Assembly: GCA_030693565.1 (NCBI GenBank)
Contig: JAUYAJ010000297.1
Location: 1-5,474, forward strand
Length of the DNA stretch: 5,474 nt
Direction of reading: 5' to 3'
From: Rubrivivax sp.
GTDB taxonomy: Bacteria > Pseudomonadota > Gammaproteobacteria > Burkholderiales > Burkholderiaceae_C
The position numbers and the translations under genes are program-made. Shown in pieces: positions 1-5,474 of the stretch. The notes beneath the pieces were generated by a model, which had not been told where the DNA came from, ran no database searches, and saw only the letters and a list, made by a program, of their open reading frames with translations. Numbering within the stretch: the stretch's first letter is position 1; each line of letters begins with the position of its first letter.

Positions 1-570
1 GCCAGGCAGGCCGACGACGCGCTTGATGTAGTCCATGCGCGTGTCGACCGGGTAGCGGAACACCATGACGTCGCCGCGCTGCGGTTCGTTGTTGGCGATG
101 ATCTTCTTGTTGATTACCGGCAGCCGCACGCCATAGTGGAATTTGTTGACGAGGATGAGGTCGCCCACCAGCAGCGTCGGGATCATCGAGCCCGAGGGGA
201 TCTTGAAGGGTTCGAACAGGAACGAACGCAGCAGGAAGACGATCAGGATCACCGGGAACAGCCCGGCGGTCCAGTCCAGCCACCAGGGCTGCATCAGCAG
301 CCTGCCCTTGGCCTCGGTGACGTCGCCGTCGATGCGCTCGATGCCCATCTTCGTCAGCTCGGCGCGGCGCGCAGCGTCGTTCGACACCAGCGCCGCCGCC
401 GCAGCTTCGCGTGCGGGCTTGAAGCGCAGCATCTCGGCCACCCAGTAGACCAGCGTCACCGTCGTCAGCACGAACAGCAGCAGCGAAAAGTTGCCGGTCC
501 ACTCGCCGACGAACCAGCCGCCGAGGTAGACGATCAAGGCGCCGTACAGCACCGCAGTGAGCGCGCTCAT
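1..570 (-). CDS. lepB: Signal peptidase I, 3' end beyond the window
   Basis: Signal peptidase I is an inner-membrane serine protease that cuts signal peptides from exported proteins on the periplasmic face. The 190 visible residues contain both catalytic residues: Ser128 in the PSGSMIPTL motif and Lys183 in DYIKRVVGLPG. Their 55-residue spacing equals that of E. coli LepB (Ser90/Lys145). Hydrophobic segments lie near residues 4-22, 26-45 and 102-119; the last, followed by RSFLFEPFKIPSGS, is the usual membrane anchor before the active site. An Ala/charged cytoplasmic-type stretch lies at about 50-95. The N-terminal part is longer than in E. coli. I chose the ATG at 568-570; two adjacent GTG codons at 580-585 are in-frame alternatives, and no good Shine-Dalgarno is visible for any of them. 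The gene starts 65 bp after the lepA stop with no terminator between, so co-transcription with lepA is inferred. The C-terminal domain lies outside the window. Confidence 0.96.
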   Translation of the reverse strand, partial: MSALTAVLYGALIVYLGGWFVGEWTGNFSLLLFVLTTVTLVYWVAEMLRFKPAREAAAAALVSNDAARRAELTKMGIERIDGDVTEAKGRLLMQPWWLDWTAGLFPVILIVFLLRSFLFEPFKIPSGSMIPTLLVGDLILVNKFHYGVRLPVINKKIIANNEPQRGDVMVFRYPVDTRMDYIKRVVGLPG

Positions 571-635
571 CGGGTCGGCCACCACAAAGCCCGGCGGGCG
601 GACGAGGGGAAGGGATCAGGGAGTCGGAGCATCGA

Positions 636-2444
636 TCAATCGTCCACTTGAAGAATGGCCAGGAAGGCCTCTTGCGGCACCTCGACGGAGCCGATCTGCT
701 TCATGCGCTTCTTGCCGGCCTTCTGCTTCTCGAGCAGCTTCTTCTTGCGCGAGATGTCGCCGCCATAACATTTTGCCAGCACGTTCTTGCGCAGCGCCTT
801 GATGTTCTCGCGCGAGATGATGTTGGCGCCGATGGCGGCCTGGATCGCCACGTCGTACATCTGGCGCGGGATCAGCTCGCACATCTTCGCCGCCACCTCG
901 CGGGCGCGGTACTGGCTCTGGCTGCGGTGGACGATGATCGACAGCGCGTCGATGCGGTCGCCGTTGATCAGCATGTCGACCTTGACGACGTCGGCGGCGC
1001 GGTATTCCTTGAACTCGTAATCCATCGACGCGTAGCCGCGCGACACGCTCTTGAGCTTGTCGAAGAAATCCAGCACGATCTCGGCCAGCGGCATCTCGTA
1101 AGACAGCATCTCCTGGCGGCCGTGATAAGCCATGTTCAGCTGCACGCCGCGCTTGACGTTGGCCAGCGTCATCACCGGGCCGACGTATTCCTGCGGCATG
1201 TACAGGTGCACGGTGACGATGGGCTCGCGGATCTCCTGCATGCGCCCGGGTTCGGGCATCTTCGACGGGTTCTCGATCTCGATCACCTTGCCGTCGGCAA
1301 GCAAGACCTGGTAGACCACGCTGGGCGCGGTGGTGATCAAGTCCTGGTCGAACTCGCGCTCGAGCCGCTCCTGCACGATCTCCATGTGCAGCAGGCCGAG
1401 AAAGCCGCAGCGGAAACCGAATCCCAGCGCCTGGCTGACCTCGGGCTCGTAGCGCAGCGAACTGTCGTTGAGCTTGAGCTTCTCGAGCGCGTCGCGCAGC
1501 TGGTCGAATTCGCTCGCTTCGGTCGGGTACAGCCCGGCGAAGACCTGGGGCTGGATCTCCTTGAAGCCCGGCAGCGCCTCGGTGGCCGGGCCGGCGTTGT
1601 TGGGCAGCTTCTTTTCCAGCGTCAAGGTGTCGCCGACCTTGGCCGCTTGCAGCTCCTTGATGCCGCAGATGACGAAGCCCACCTCGCCGGCGCTGAGCCG
1701 CTCGCGCGGCACCGACTTGGGCGCGAACACGCCCATGTGCTCGATGCCGTAAGTGGTGTTGGTGGCCATCATGCGGATGCGCTCACCTTTGGACAGCGAG
1801 CCGTCGACCACGCGCACCAGCATCACGACACCGACGTAGTTGTCGAACCAGCTGTCGACGATCATCGCGCGTGGCGGGCCGTCGGGGTTGCCGCGCGGCG
1901 CCGGCATGCGATGGATCACCGCTTCGATGATGTCGTCGATGCCCATGCCGGTCTTGGCCGAGCAGGGGATGGCGTCGTCGGCGTCGATGCCGATGACGTC
2001 CTCGATCTCCTGCTTGGCGCGATCGGGGTCGGCCTGCGGCAAGTCCATCTTGTTGAGCACCGGCACGACCTCGACGCCGAGGTCGAGCGCCGTGTAGCAG
2101 TTCGCCACCGTCTGCGCCTCGACGCCCTGGCTGGCGTCGACGACGAGCAGCGCGCCTTCGCAGGCCGACAGCGAGCGGCTGACTTCGTTAGAGAAGTCGA
2201 CATGGCCCGGCGTGTCGATCAGGTTCAGGTTGTAGACCTGGCCGTCACGCGCCGTGTAGCTCAGCGACGCGGTCTGCGCCTTGATGGTGATGCCACGCTC
2301 GCGCTCGATGTCCATCGAGTCGAGCACCTGGGCTTCCATCTCGCGGTCGCTCAGGCCACCGCAGCGGTGGATGATGCGATCGGCCAGCGTGCTTTTTCCG
2401 TGGTCGATGTGGGCAATGATGGAGAAATTGCGGATGTGTTGCAT
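636..2444 (-). CDS. lepA: Elongation factor 4 (ribosomal back-translocating GTPase LepA)
   Basis: LepA/EF4 is a translational GTPase related to EF-G that acts on the ribosome in translation fidelity and initiation or assembly, mainly under stress. The 602-residue length is close to the 599 of E. coli. The G domain is complete: P-loop AHIDHGKST at 11-19, GITI at 51-54, DTPGH at 77-81, NKMD at 131-134 and SAK at 162-164. A beta-barrel domain II follows at about 192-280. EF-G-like domains III and V come next, and then the LepA-specific C-terminal domain, including NVLAKCYGGDISRKKKLLEK and the terminal EAFLAILQV. Nothing is missing or frameshifted. I chose ATG 2442-2444 because it gives the family-typical MQHIRNFSII start; an in-frame GTG two codons upstream (2448-2450) would give 604 residues. 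Neither has a clear Shine-Dalgarno. A structured leader and an intrinsic terminator lie upstream; lepB follows. Confidence 0.98.
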   Translation of the reverse strand: MQHIRNFSIIAHIDHGKSTLADRIIHRCGGLSDREMEAQVLDSMDIERERGITIKAQTASLSYTARDGQVYNLNLIDTPGHVDFSNEVSRSLSACEGALLVVDASQGVEAQTVANCYTALDLGVEVVPVLNKMDLPQADPDRAKQEIEDVIGIDADDAIPCSAKTGMGIDDIIEAVIHRMPAPRGNPDGPPRAMIVDSWFDNYVGVVMLVRVVDGSLSKGERIRMMATNTTYGIEHMGVFAPKSVPRERLSAGEVGFVICGIKELQAAKVGDTLTLEKKLPNNAGPATEALPGFKEIQPQVFAGLYPTEASEFDQLRDALEKLKLNDSSLRYEPEVSQALGFGFRCGFLGLLHMEIVQERLEREFDQDLITTAPSVVYQVLLADGKVIEIENPSKMPEPGRMQEIREPIVTVHLYMPQEYVGPVMTLANVKRGVQLNMAYHGRQEMLSYEMPLAEIVLDFFDKLKSVSRGYASMDYEFKEYRAADVVKVDMLINGDRIDALSIIVHRSQSQYRAREVAAKMCELIPRQMYDVAIQAAIGANIISRENIKALRKNVLAKCYGGDISRKKKLLEKQKAGKKRMKQIGSVEVPQEAFLAILQVDD

Positions 2445-2464
2445 GGACACTGCGGGTGGAGGCT

Positions 2465-2507
2465 TGAGCTGACGACGAACCGGCGACGCCGGTTCAGCAC
2501 AAGCTCA
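2465..2507 (-). repeat. Nested inverted repeat in the lepA leader
   Basis: An inner perfect 8-bp stem, GAACCGGC (2477-2484) and GCCGGTTC (2488-2495), closes a 3-nt loop. It is enclosed by an outer perfect 6-bp stem, TGAGCT (2465-2470) and AGCTCA (2502-2507), with a symmetric 6x6-nt internal loop between them. The element ends about 20 nt before the lepA ATG, so in the mRNA it would fold next to or over the start region. It is not followed by a T-run and is not a terminator. A role in translation control or mRNA stability is inference. Confidence 0.6.
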
Positions 2508-2550
2508 CATCGACGGGCGATGTGCGGGCGCAAAGCGCCGTGCCGGAGCT

Positions 2551-2584
2551 AAAAAAAAGGCACGTCGAATCGGTGACGCGCCTT
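2551..2584 (-). terminator. Intrinsic (Rho-independent) terminator upstream of lepA
   Basis: Read on the minus strand, GGCGCGTC (2582-2575) and GACGTGCC (2566-2559) form an 8-bp stem with one G-U pair and an 8-nt loop. It is followed at once by eight T residues (2558-2551). Two preceding A residues (2584-2583) can pair with the first T residues. This is a textbook intrinsic terminator for leftward transcription. It lies about 410 nt after the mucD stop and about 107 nt before lepA. It could end the mucD message, end a short RNA starting near 2615, or act as an attenuator for lepA. Confidence 0.82.
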
Positions 2585-2615
2585 CCAACAGAACGTTTGG
2601 CAACTGCTTGTTGGG
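2551..2615 (-). ncRNA. Candidate small RNA or attenuated leader, about 65 nt
   Basis: A promoter-like TACAAT (2626-2621, minus strand) would start transcription near 2615. The resulting RNA would begin almost directly with a hairpin, CCAACA (2614-2609) and TGTTGG (2590-2585) with an 18-nt loop. It would continue without a gap into the intrinsic terminator and its U-run. Two adjacent hairpins ending in U8 is a common layout for bacterial small RNAs. No -35 box matches well and I recognise no known RNA family. The alternative is that this is simply the end of a long mucD 3' untranslated region. Confidence 0.33.
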
Positions 2616-2620
2616 CACTC

Positions 2621-2626
2621 ATTGTA
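2621..2626 (-). promoter_or_regulatory. Possible -10 promoter element
   Basis: On the minus strand TACAAT matches TATAAT at five of six positions and lies about 6 nt before the first hairpin of the candidate small RNA. The -35 position at 16-18 bp spacing holds CTTCCC or GCTTCC, a poor match to TTGACA, so an activator or another sigma factor would be needed. The evidence is weak. Confidence 0.25.
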
Positions 2627-2690
2627 GCCAAAAGAACCTTGCGGGAAGCCGCGCCAATGCTAGTTTCCGGGCCGTTGCGGGGTGCCAACA

Positions 2691-2714
2691 GGATAATCTG
2701 TACACAGATTATCC
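2691..2714. repeat. Perfect 11-bp inverted repeat (24-bp palindrome)
   Basis: GGATAATCTGT (2691-2701) and ACAGATTATCC (2704-2714) are exact reverse complements separated by AC. The palindrome is AT-rich against a GC-rich background. As RNA it would give a 10-bp stem with a 4-nt loop, but no T-run follows on either strand, so it is not a terminator. Size and symmetry suit an operator for a dimeric DNA-binding protein. No regulator is identified, and the nearest gene start (lepA) is about 250 bp away. Confidence 0.85.
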
Positions 2715-2717
2715 ACA
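2709..2717 (+). promoter_or_regulatory. Consensus DnaA box (TTATCCACA)
   Basis: The nine bases match the strict DnaA box consensus exactly. The box overlaps the right arm of the palindrome at 2691-2714. The left arm, read on the other strand, gives TTATCCTGT, which departs from the consensus in its last three bases, so there is only one good box. An isolated box suggests a DnaA titration or regulatory site rather than an origin; chance remains possible. Confidence 0.4.
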
Positions 2718-2722
2718 GGCCC

Positions 2723-2740
2723 TCCGGCATCCTTGCCGGA
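2723..2740. repeat. Short perfect hairpin
   Basis: TCCGGCA (2723-2729) and TGCCGGA (2734-2740) form a perfect 7-bp GC-rich stem with a 4-nt loop. It lies 8 bp from the larger palindrome. No T-run follows on either strand. A role in protecting or processing mucD 3' RNA is possible but unproven. Confidence 0.5.
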
Positions 2741-2925
2741 TCGGCTAGCCGCTGGCGCTCGGCCATTCGGCATGCGTAAAGCCGGCCCGAAAAGCATGGA
2801 TTCTAGACCGACCCGGAGGTAATTCAGTTGCAAAGGTCTTGAAGTGAGAGACCACTCACATTGACGGCGCAAGATTGCCTTGCCAGCCGAGTTCGCACGG
2901 CGTACATCGCACCGCGATGCGGAAA

Positions 2926-2988
2926 GACCCGCCCCGGCGCTCAACTTGTCGGGGCATTCCCGAGTCGTTTGCGGACCGGCGGCGGGTC
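2926..2988 (-). repeat. Long stem-loop just after the mucD stop codon
   Basis: GACCCGCC (2926-2933) pairs with GGCGGGTC (2981-2988), and the adjoining CCGG (2934-2937) pairs with CCGG (2976-2979) across one bulged base. This gives a 12-bp stem. The loop contains a second hairpin, TCGGG/CCCGA (2949-2963). The stem begins 5 nt after the mucD stop. On the minus strand only a short TCTTTCC follows, so it would be a poor intrinsic terminator; it may instead protect the mucD mRNA 3' end from exonucleases. Confidence 0.45.
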
Positions 2989-2993
2989 GTAAA

Positions 2994-4475
2994 TCAACGG
3001 CCGGGGCGGATCACCATGTAGTTGACCCACTCGCCGCGGCGCACCAGCACGCTCACCGCGCGCGCCTTCTCGGCCTTGGCGGCGATGGCGGCGAACTGCT
3101 TGGCGTCAGCCACTTCAGTGTTGTCGACCGACAGGATGACGTCGCCTTCGCGCAATCCGGCGCGCGCTGCCGGGCCGTCGACAGCGTCGACACGAACACC
3201 GCCGCGCACGCGCAACTCCTTCTTCTGAGCTTCGCTCAGGTCCGACACGGCGAGACCGAAGACGGTCTTGGCGGTCGGCGCGCCGCTGGGTTCGGCTTGG
3301 GCGCGGCGGCTCGGCCGATCCGCTTCGAATTCGGCAACGACAACGCCGAGCTCGCGCGTCGCGCCGCGCCGGAACACCTGCAACGCCGCCTTGCTGCCCG
3401 GCTTCATGGCACCGATCAGCCGCGGCAGGTCGCCCGACTTCTCGACCTCCTTGCCGTCGACGCGGGTGATGATGTCACCAGCCTCGACCCCGCCTTTGTC
3501 GGCCGGGCCACCGGGCTCGACGCTTTGCACCAGCGCGCCCGCGGGCTTGCCCAGGCCGATGGCTTCGGCGACGTCCTTGGTCACCGGGGTGATCTGCACG
3601 CCGATGCGGCCTCGCACGACGCGGCCATGGGTGCGCAGTTGCTCGGCGACGCGCGTGGCCTCGTCGATCGGAATCGCGAACGAGATGCCCATGAAGCCGC
3701 CCGAGCGGCTGTAGATCTGCGAGTTGATGCCGACGACTTCGCCGCGCATGTTGATCAGCGGCCCGCCCGAGTTGCCGGGGTTGATCGCCACGTCGGTCTG
3801 GATGAAGGGCAGGAAGTCGCCGGTGTCGCGCTGCTTGGCGCTGACGATGCCGGCGGTGACGGTGTTGTCCAGGCCGAAGGGCGAGCCGATGGCCAGCACC
3901 CACTCACCGACCTTGAGGCGGCTGACGTCGCCGATCTTGACGAAAGGCAGGCCGCTGGCTTCGAGCTTGACGACGGCGACGTCGGTGCGGCGATCGGTGC
4001 CGACGATGCGGGCTTTGAATTCACGCTTGTCGGTCAGCGTGACGATGACCTCATCGGCACCTTCGACCACATGGGCGTTGGTCATCACGAAGCCGTCGGC
4101 GCTGAGGATGAAGCCCGAACCGACGCCGCGCTGACGCGGCTCGTCGTCTTCGCGCGGAGCGCGGCGCGGATCGGGCCGACCCGGGATCGGGATGCCGAAG
4201 CGGCGGAAGAACTCCTCGATGCTGGGATCGAGGTCCGGCGACGGCGTGGCGCTACCGCCGCCGCCACCAGGACCCGCACCGGGGCGCGCGCGCTCGGTGG
4301 TGCGGATGTTGACGACCGCCGGGCCGACGCGCTCGACCAGTTCGGTGAAGTCGGGCAACTGCACTGTCTGGGCGCGGACGGCCAGCGGCGACAAGGCGGC
4401 CGCCGCCAGCAGCAGTGAGGCCAACAGCGCCTGCGCGGCGCGGGCCGGTGCGATCGACAGGGAATGAACAGACAT
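2994..4475 (-). CDS. mucD: Periplasmic Do/DegQ-family serine endoprotease (MucD-like)
   Basis: This HtrA/Do-family protease degrades or holds misfolded periplasmic proteins; beside rseB it corresponds to MucD of the sigma-E (AlgU) regulon. The protein has 493 residues. A signal peptide covers about 1-35 (hydrophobic ALLASLLLAAAAL, cleavage expected after AVRA). The mature N-terminus has a Gly-rich linker at about 66-75 and a charged Pro/Arg stretch before the protease domain. The catalytic triad is intact: His135 in TNAHVVE, Asp165 in RTDVAVVKL and Ser236 in GNSGGP. Two PDZ domains follow at about 282-377 and 405-487. I chose ATG 4473-4475 because AGGAG sits 7 nt upstream; a TTG eight codons further upstream is open but lacks this support and would spoil the signal peptide. 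It begins 71 bp after the rseB stop, so one operon is likely. A DegP or DegQ label would be equally acceptable. Confidence 0.96.
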   Translation of the reverse strand: MSVHSLSIAPARAAQALLASLLLAAAALSPLAVRAQTVQLPDFTELVERVGPAVVNIRTTERARPGAGPGGGGGSATPSPDLDPSIEEFFRRFGIPIPGRPDPRRAPREDDEPRQRGVGSGFILSADGFVMTNAHVVEGADEVIVTLTDKREFKARIVGTDRRTDVAVVKLEASGLPFVKIGDVSRLKVGEWVLAIGSPFGLDNTVTAGIVSAKQRDTGDFLPFIQTDVAINPGNSGGPLINMRGEVVGINSQIYSRSGGFMGISFAIPIDEATRVAEQLRTHGRVVRGRIGVQITPVTKDVAEAIGLGKPAGALVQSVEPGGPADKGGVEAGDIITRVDGKEVEKSGDLPRLIGAMKPGSKAALQVFRRGATRELGVVVAEFEADRPSRRAQAEPSGAPTAKTVFGLAVSDLSEAQKKELRVRGGVRVDAVDGPAARAGLREGDVILSVDNTEVADAKQFAAIAAKAEKARAVSVLVRRGEWVNYMVIRPGR

Positions 4476-4482
4476 GCGGGGG

Positions 4483-4487
4483 CTCCT
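4483..4487 (-). promoter_or_regulatory. Ribosome binding site of mucD
   Basis: On the minus strand AGGAG lies 7 nt upstream of the ATG at 4473-4475. It is the best Shine-Dalgarno in the window. It decides the start in favour of this ATG over the in-frame TTG at 4497-4499, which would lie upstream of the AGGAG itself. Confidence 0.85.
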
Positions 4488-4546
4488 GATGCAGGGCAAG
4501 GGGTGACGGGTGGCGTGCCGGTGCAGCTTCGCAGGCGCGGCTGGCG

Positions 4547-5474
4547 CTAGCGCTGCCGCTCCAAGGCGTCGGCGAACAGCTTGAGGGTGGCGGGCGGGAC
4601 GTCGCCCATGACGGTGATCCAGTGCTCGCCGCGTCGCTGCGCCAGCGTGCCGGTGGCGCCGATCTGGCCGTGCAGCGGCGCGCGGTGGCGCCGGGCATCG
4701 AAGGCTTCGATGAACAGCGAAACATGGGTCAGGCCGTCGGAGAACACCGCCTGCAGCACCGGCCCGCTGCGCGACTCAGTGGCCGTCTCCAGCGAACGTT
4801 TGACACAGCCGGTCTGCGCAAAACCCGGCACCGGGCGCGGCAACGCCCAGCCTTCGGCGTCGAGCTGGGTGGGCTGCAGCGTGGGCCGCAGCACCCGGTA
4901 GCCGTCGGCGATCTTCATCGCTTGCAGGACGAGTTCGGGCTGCGGCTTGACGCCGACCTCGAGCGCCGAAAAAGCGACCGATTCGATCACCGCGTTGGCA
5001 GGCCCGATGACGTCGGCGCGCAGCATCAGCCCGCTGGCCAGATCGGCCCACAGCCGCTGGGCGTAGCGCAAGGCGTCGCGCGGCTGCAGCAAGAAGACCT
5101 GGGCCTCGCGGCCGGCAACACGTTCGCGGCCCTCGGGCTTGAGCTCGTACTGGTCGAGCGCGCGTGGATCGACCGAGGGCGTCAGCGACCGTGGCCCGCC
5201 GCCCGCGTTGCGCGACTCGATCACCGCCGTCTTGCGCTGCGGCCAGACGGTCTGGACGATGTCGTTGTGGCGCAGCACACGCTGCATGCGGCCGTCGAGC
5301 GACTCGACTTGCTCGAAGTACTGGTCACCCAGGCAGAAATGGCTGACGCGCGAGCTCGAAGAGACGCCGCCGGCGGTGAACACCATCGTGCCTTCGTAGT
5401 TGCGCTCGCGCGCTGCCGCATGGATGCTGGCCAGCCAGGCGCGCGCGTCGGTGAGCCCTGCAGCGTCGGCAGGC
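4547..5474 (-). CDS. rseB: Sigma-E regulatory periplasmic protein RseB/MucB, 5' end beyond the window
   Basis: RseB/MucB is a periplasmic protein that binds the anti-sigma factor RseA/MucA, shields it from proteolysis and so holds back the sigma-E stress response; lipoprotein or lipopolysaccharide signals relieve it. About 308 residues are visible, ending at TAG (4547-4549). The frame stays open to the window edge, so the ATG at 5384-5386 is internal: upstream codons encode WLASIHAAARERNYEGT, which matches the family's N-terminal LolA-like domain. Recognisable family segments include SRVSHFC, QVESLDG and RHNDIVQTVWP, followed by the usual C-terminal domain. Two cysteines are visible, in HFC (codon 5333-5335) and TGCVKR (codon 4805-4807); a disulfide is possible but not shown. 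The family name rests on these motifs plus the mucD neighbour. The signal peptide and true start are outside the window, where rseA and rpoE are expected. Confidence 0.93.
   Translation of the reverse strand, partial: PADAAGLTDARAWLASIHAAARERNYEGTMVFTAGGVSSSSRVSHFCLGDQYFEQVESLDGRMQRVLRHNDIVQTVWPQRKTAVIESRNAGGGPRSLTPSVDPRALDQYELKPEGRERVAGREAQVFLLQPRDALRYAQRLWADLASGLMLRADVIGPANAVIESVAFSALEVGVKPQPELVLQAMKIADGYRVLRPTLQPTQLDAEGWALPRPVPGFAQTGCVKRSLETATESRSGPVLQAVFSDGLTHVSLFIEAFDARRHRAPLHGQIGATGTLAQRRGEHWITVMGDVPPATLKLFADALERQR

Larger units (their letters stand above)
2445..2993. other. Non-coding region between mucD and lepA
   Basis: These 549 bp contain no open frame that resembles a protein on either strand. 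The open frames present are Arg/Ser/Ala-rich, lack credible starts and run through hairpins. The region is instead rich in dyads, listed separately below. Two lesser ones are also visible: GTGAG/CTCAC at 2844-2859 and CATCGC/GCGATG with a 3-nt loop at 2905-2919. A small GGCGC-AAA-GCGCC hairpin lies at 2527-2539. The composition is less GC-rich than the flanking genes around 2550-2720 and 2820-2880. In related genomes a small glutaredoxin-like gene often lies between mucD and lepA, from memory; I see no trace of it here. Confidence 0.75.

Noticed and set aside
648..2552. 634-codon open frame on the plus strand opposite lepA
   Set aside because: It is the mirror of lepA in a high-GC genome: rich in His, Asp, Arg, Val and Leu, with no recognisable domain, while the minus strand encodes complete LepA.
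2691..2714. Palindrome considered as a dif (XerC/XerD) site or a LexA box
   Set aside because: The dif core has six bases between its inner CATAA and TTATG arms, whereas here twelve separate GATAA and TTATC. A LexA CTGT-N8-ACAG box has a spacer of eight, not two.
2691..2717. Replication origin
   Set aside because: Only one consensus DnaA box, no cluster, no AT-rich unwinding region and no dnaA, dnaN, gidA or parAB nearby.
2494..2766. 90-codon minus-strand frame upstream of lepA, including an internal ATG at 2617-2619 that could start a leader peptide
   Set aside because: It runs through the palindrome and the terminator, the U-run is read as Leu-Phe-Phe, no Shine-Dalgarno is visible and the protein resembles nothing known to me.
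2660..2944. 94-codon minus-strand frame, considered as a glutaredoxin-like remnant
   Set aside because: There is no CxxC-type motif or thioredoxin-fold pattern; the composition looks like random GC-rich translation.
2880..4418. 512-codon open frame on the plus strand opposite mucD
   Set aside because: Low-complexity Ala/Arg/Asp/Gly composition without domains; the opposite strand carries an intact protease with all catalytic residues.
2991..4499. Longer mucD starting at TTG 4497-4499
   Set aside because: The AGGAG at 4483-4487 supports the ATG at 4473-4475, and the shorter form has a proper signal peptide.

Overview
The window comes from a high-GC bacterium, most likely a betaproteobacterium of the order Burkholderiales. 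The evidence is the gene content and order (rseB/mucB - mucD - lepA - lepB, all on the minus strand) and the protein sequences, for example LepA beginning MQHIRNFSIIAHIDHGKS and a LepB with a long N-terminal extension. I cannot name the genus from sequence alone.

Layout in the direction of transcription (right to left). (1) From the right edge to 4547: rseB/mucB, the periplasmic negative regulator of the sigma-E envelope-stress response, missing its 5' end. (2) 4475-2994: mucD, a periplasmic Do-family serine protease with a signal peptide, an intact His/Asp/Ser triad and two PDZ domains; a strong Shine-Dalgarno fixes its start. (3) 2993-2445: about 550 bp without a convincing gene but rich in dyad symmetry. 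It holds a long stem just after the mucD stop, a perfect 11-bp inverted repeat with a consensus DnaA box on one flank, a textbook intrinsic terminator, and a nested inverted repeat in the lepA leader. (4) 2444-636: lepA, the ribosomal elongation factor 4 GTPase. (5) 570-1: lepB, signal peptidase I, cut off at the left edge just after its catalytic lysine.

Functionally the genes form two linked units. rseB and mucD sense and repair misfolded envelope proteins. lepA and lepB pair a translation factor with the peptidase that releases exported proteins from the membrane. The intrinsic terminator between mucD and lepA suggests that the two units are at least partly uncoupled. It may instead end a small RNA of about 65 nt that starts at a promoter-like element near 2621-2626.

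The four protein genes are ordinary. The part most worth a second look is the intergenic region: a candidate small RNA or attenuator, the palindrome with its DnaA box, and the structured lepA leader. I found no mobile element, CRISPR array, tRNA or rRNA, and no evidence for a new multi-gene system.
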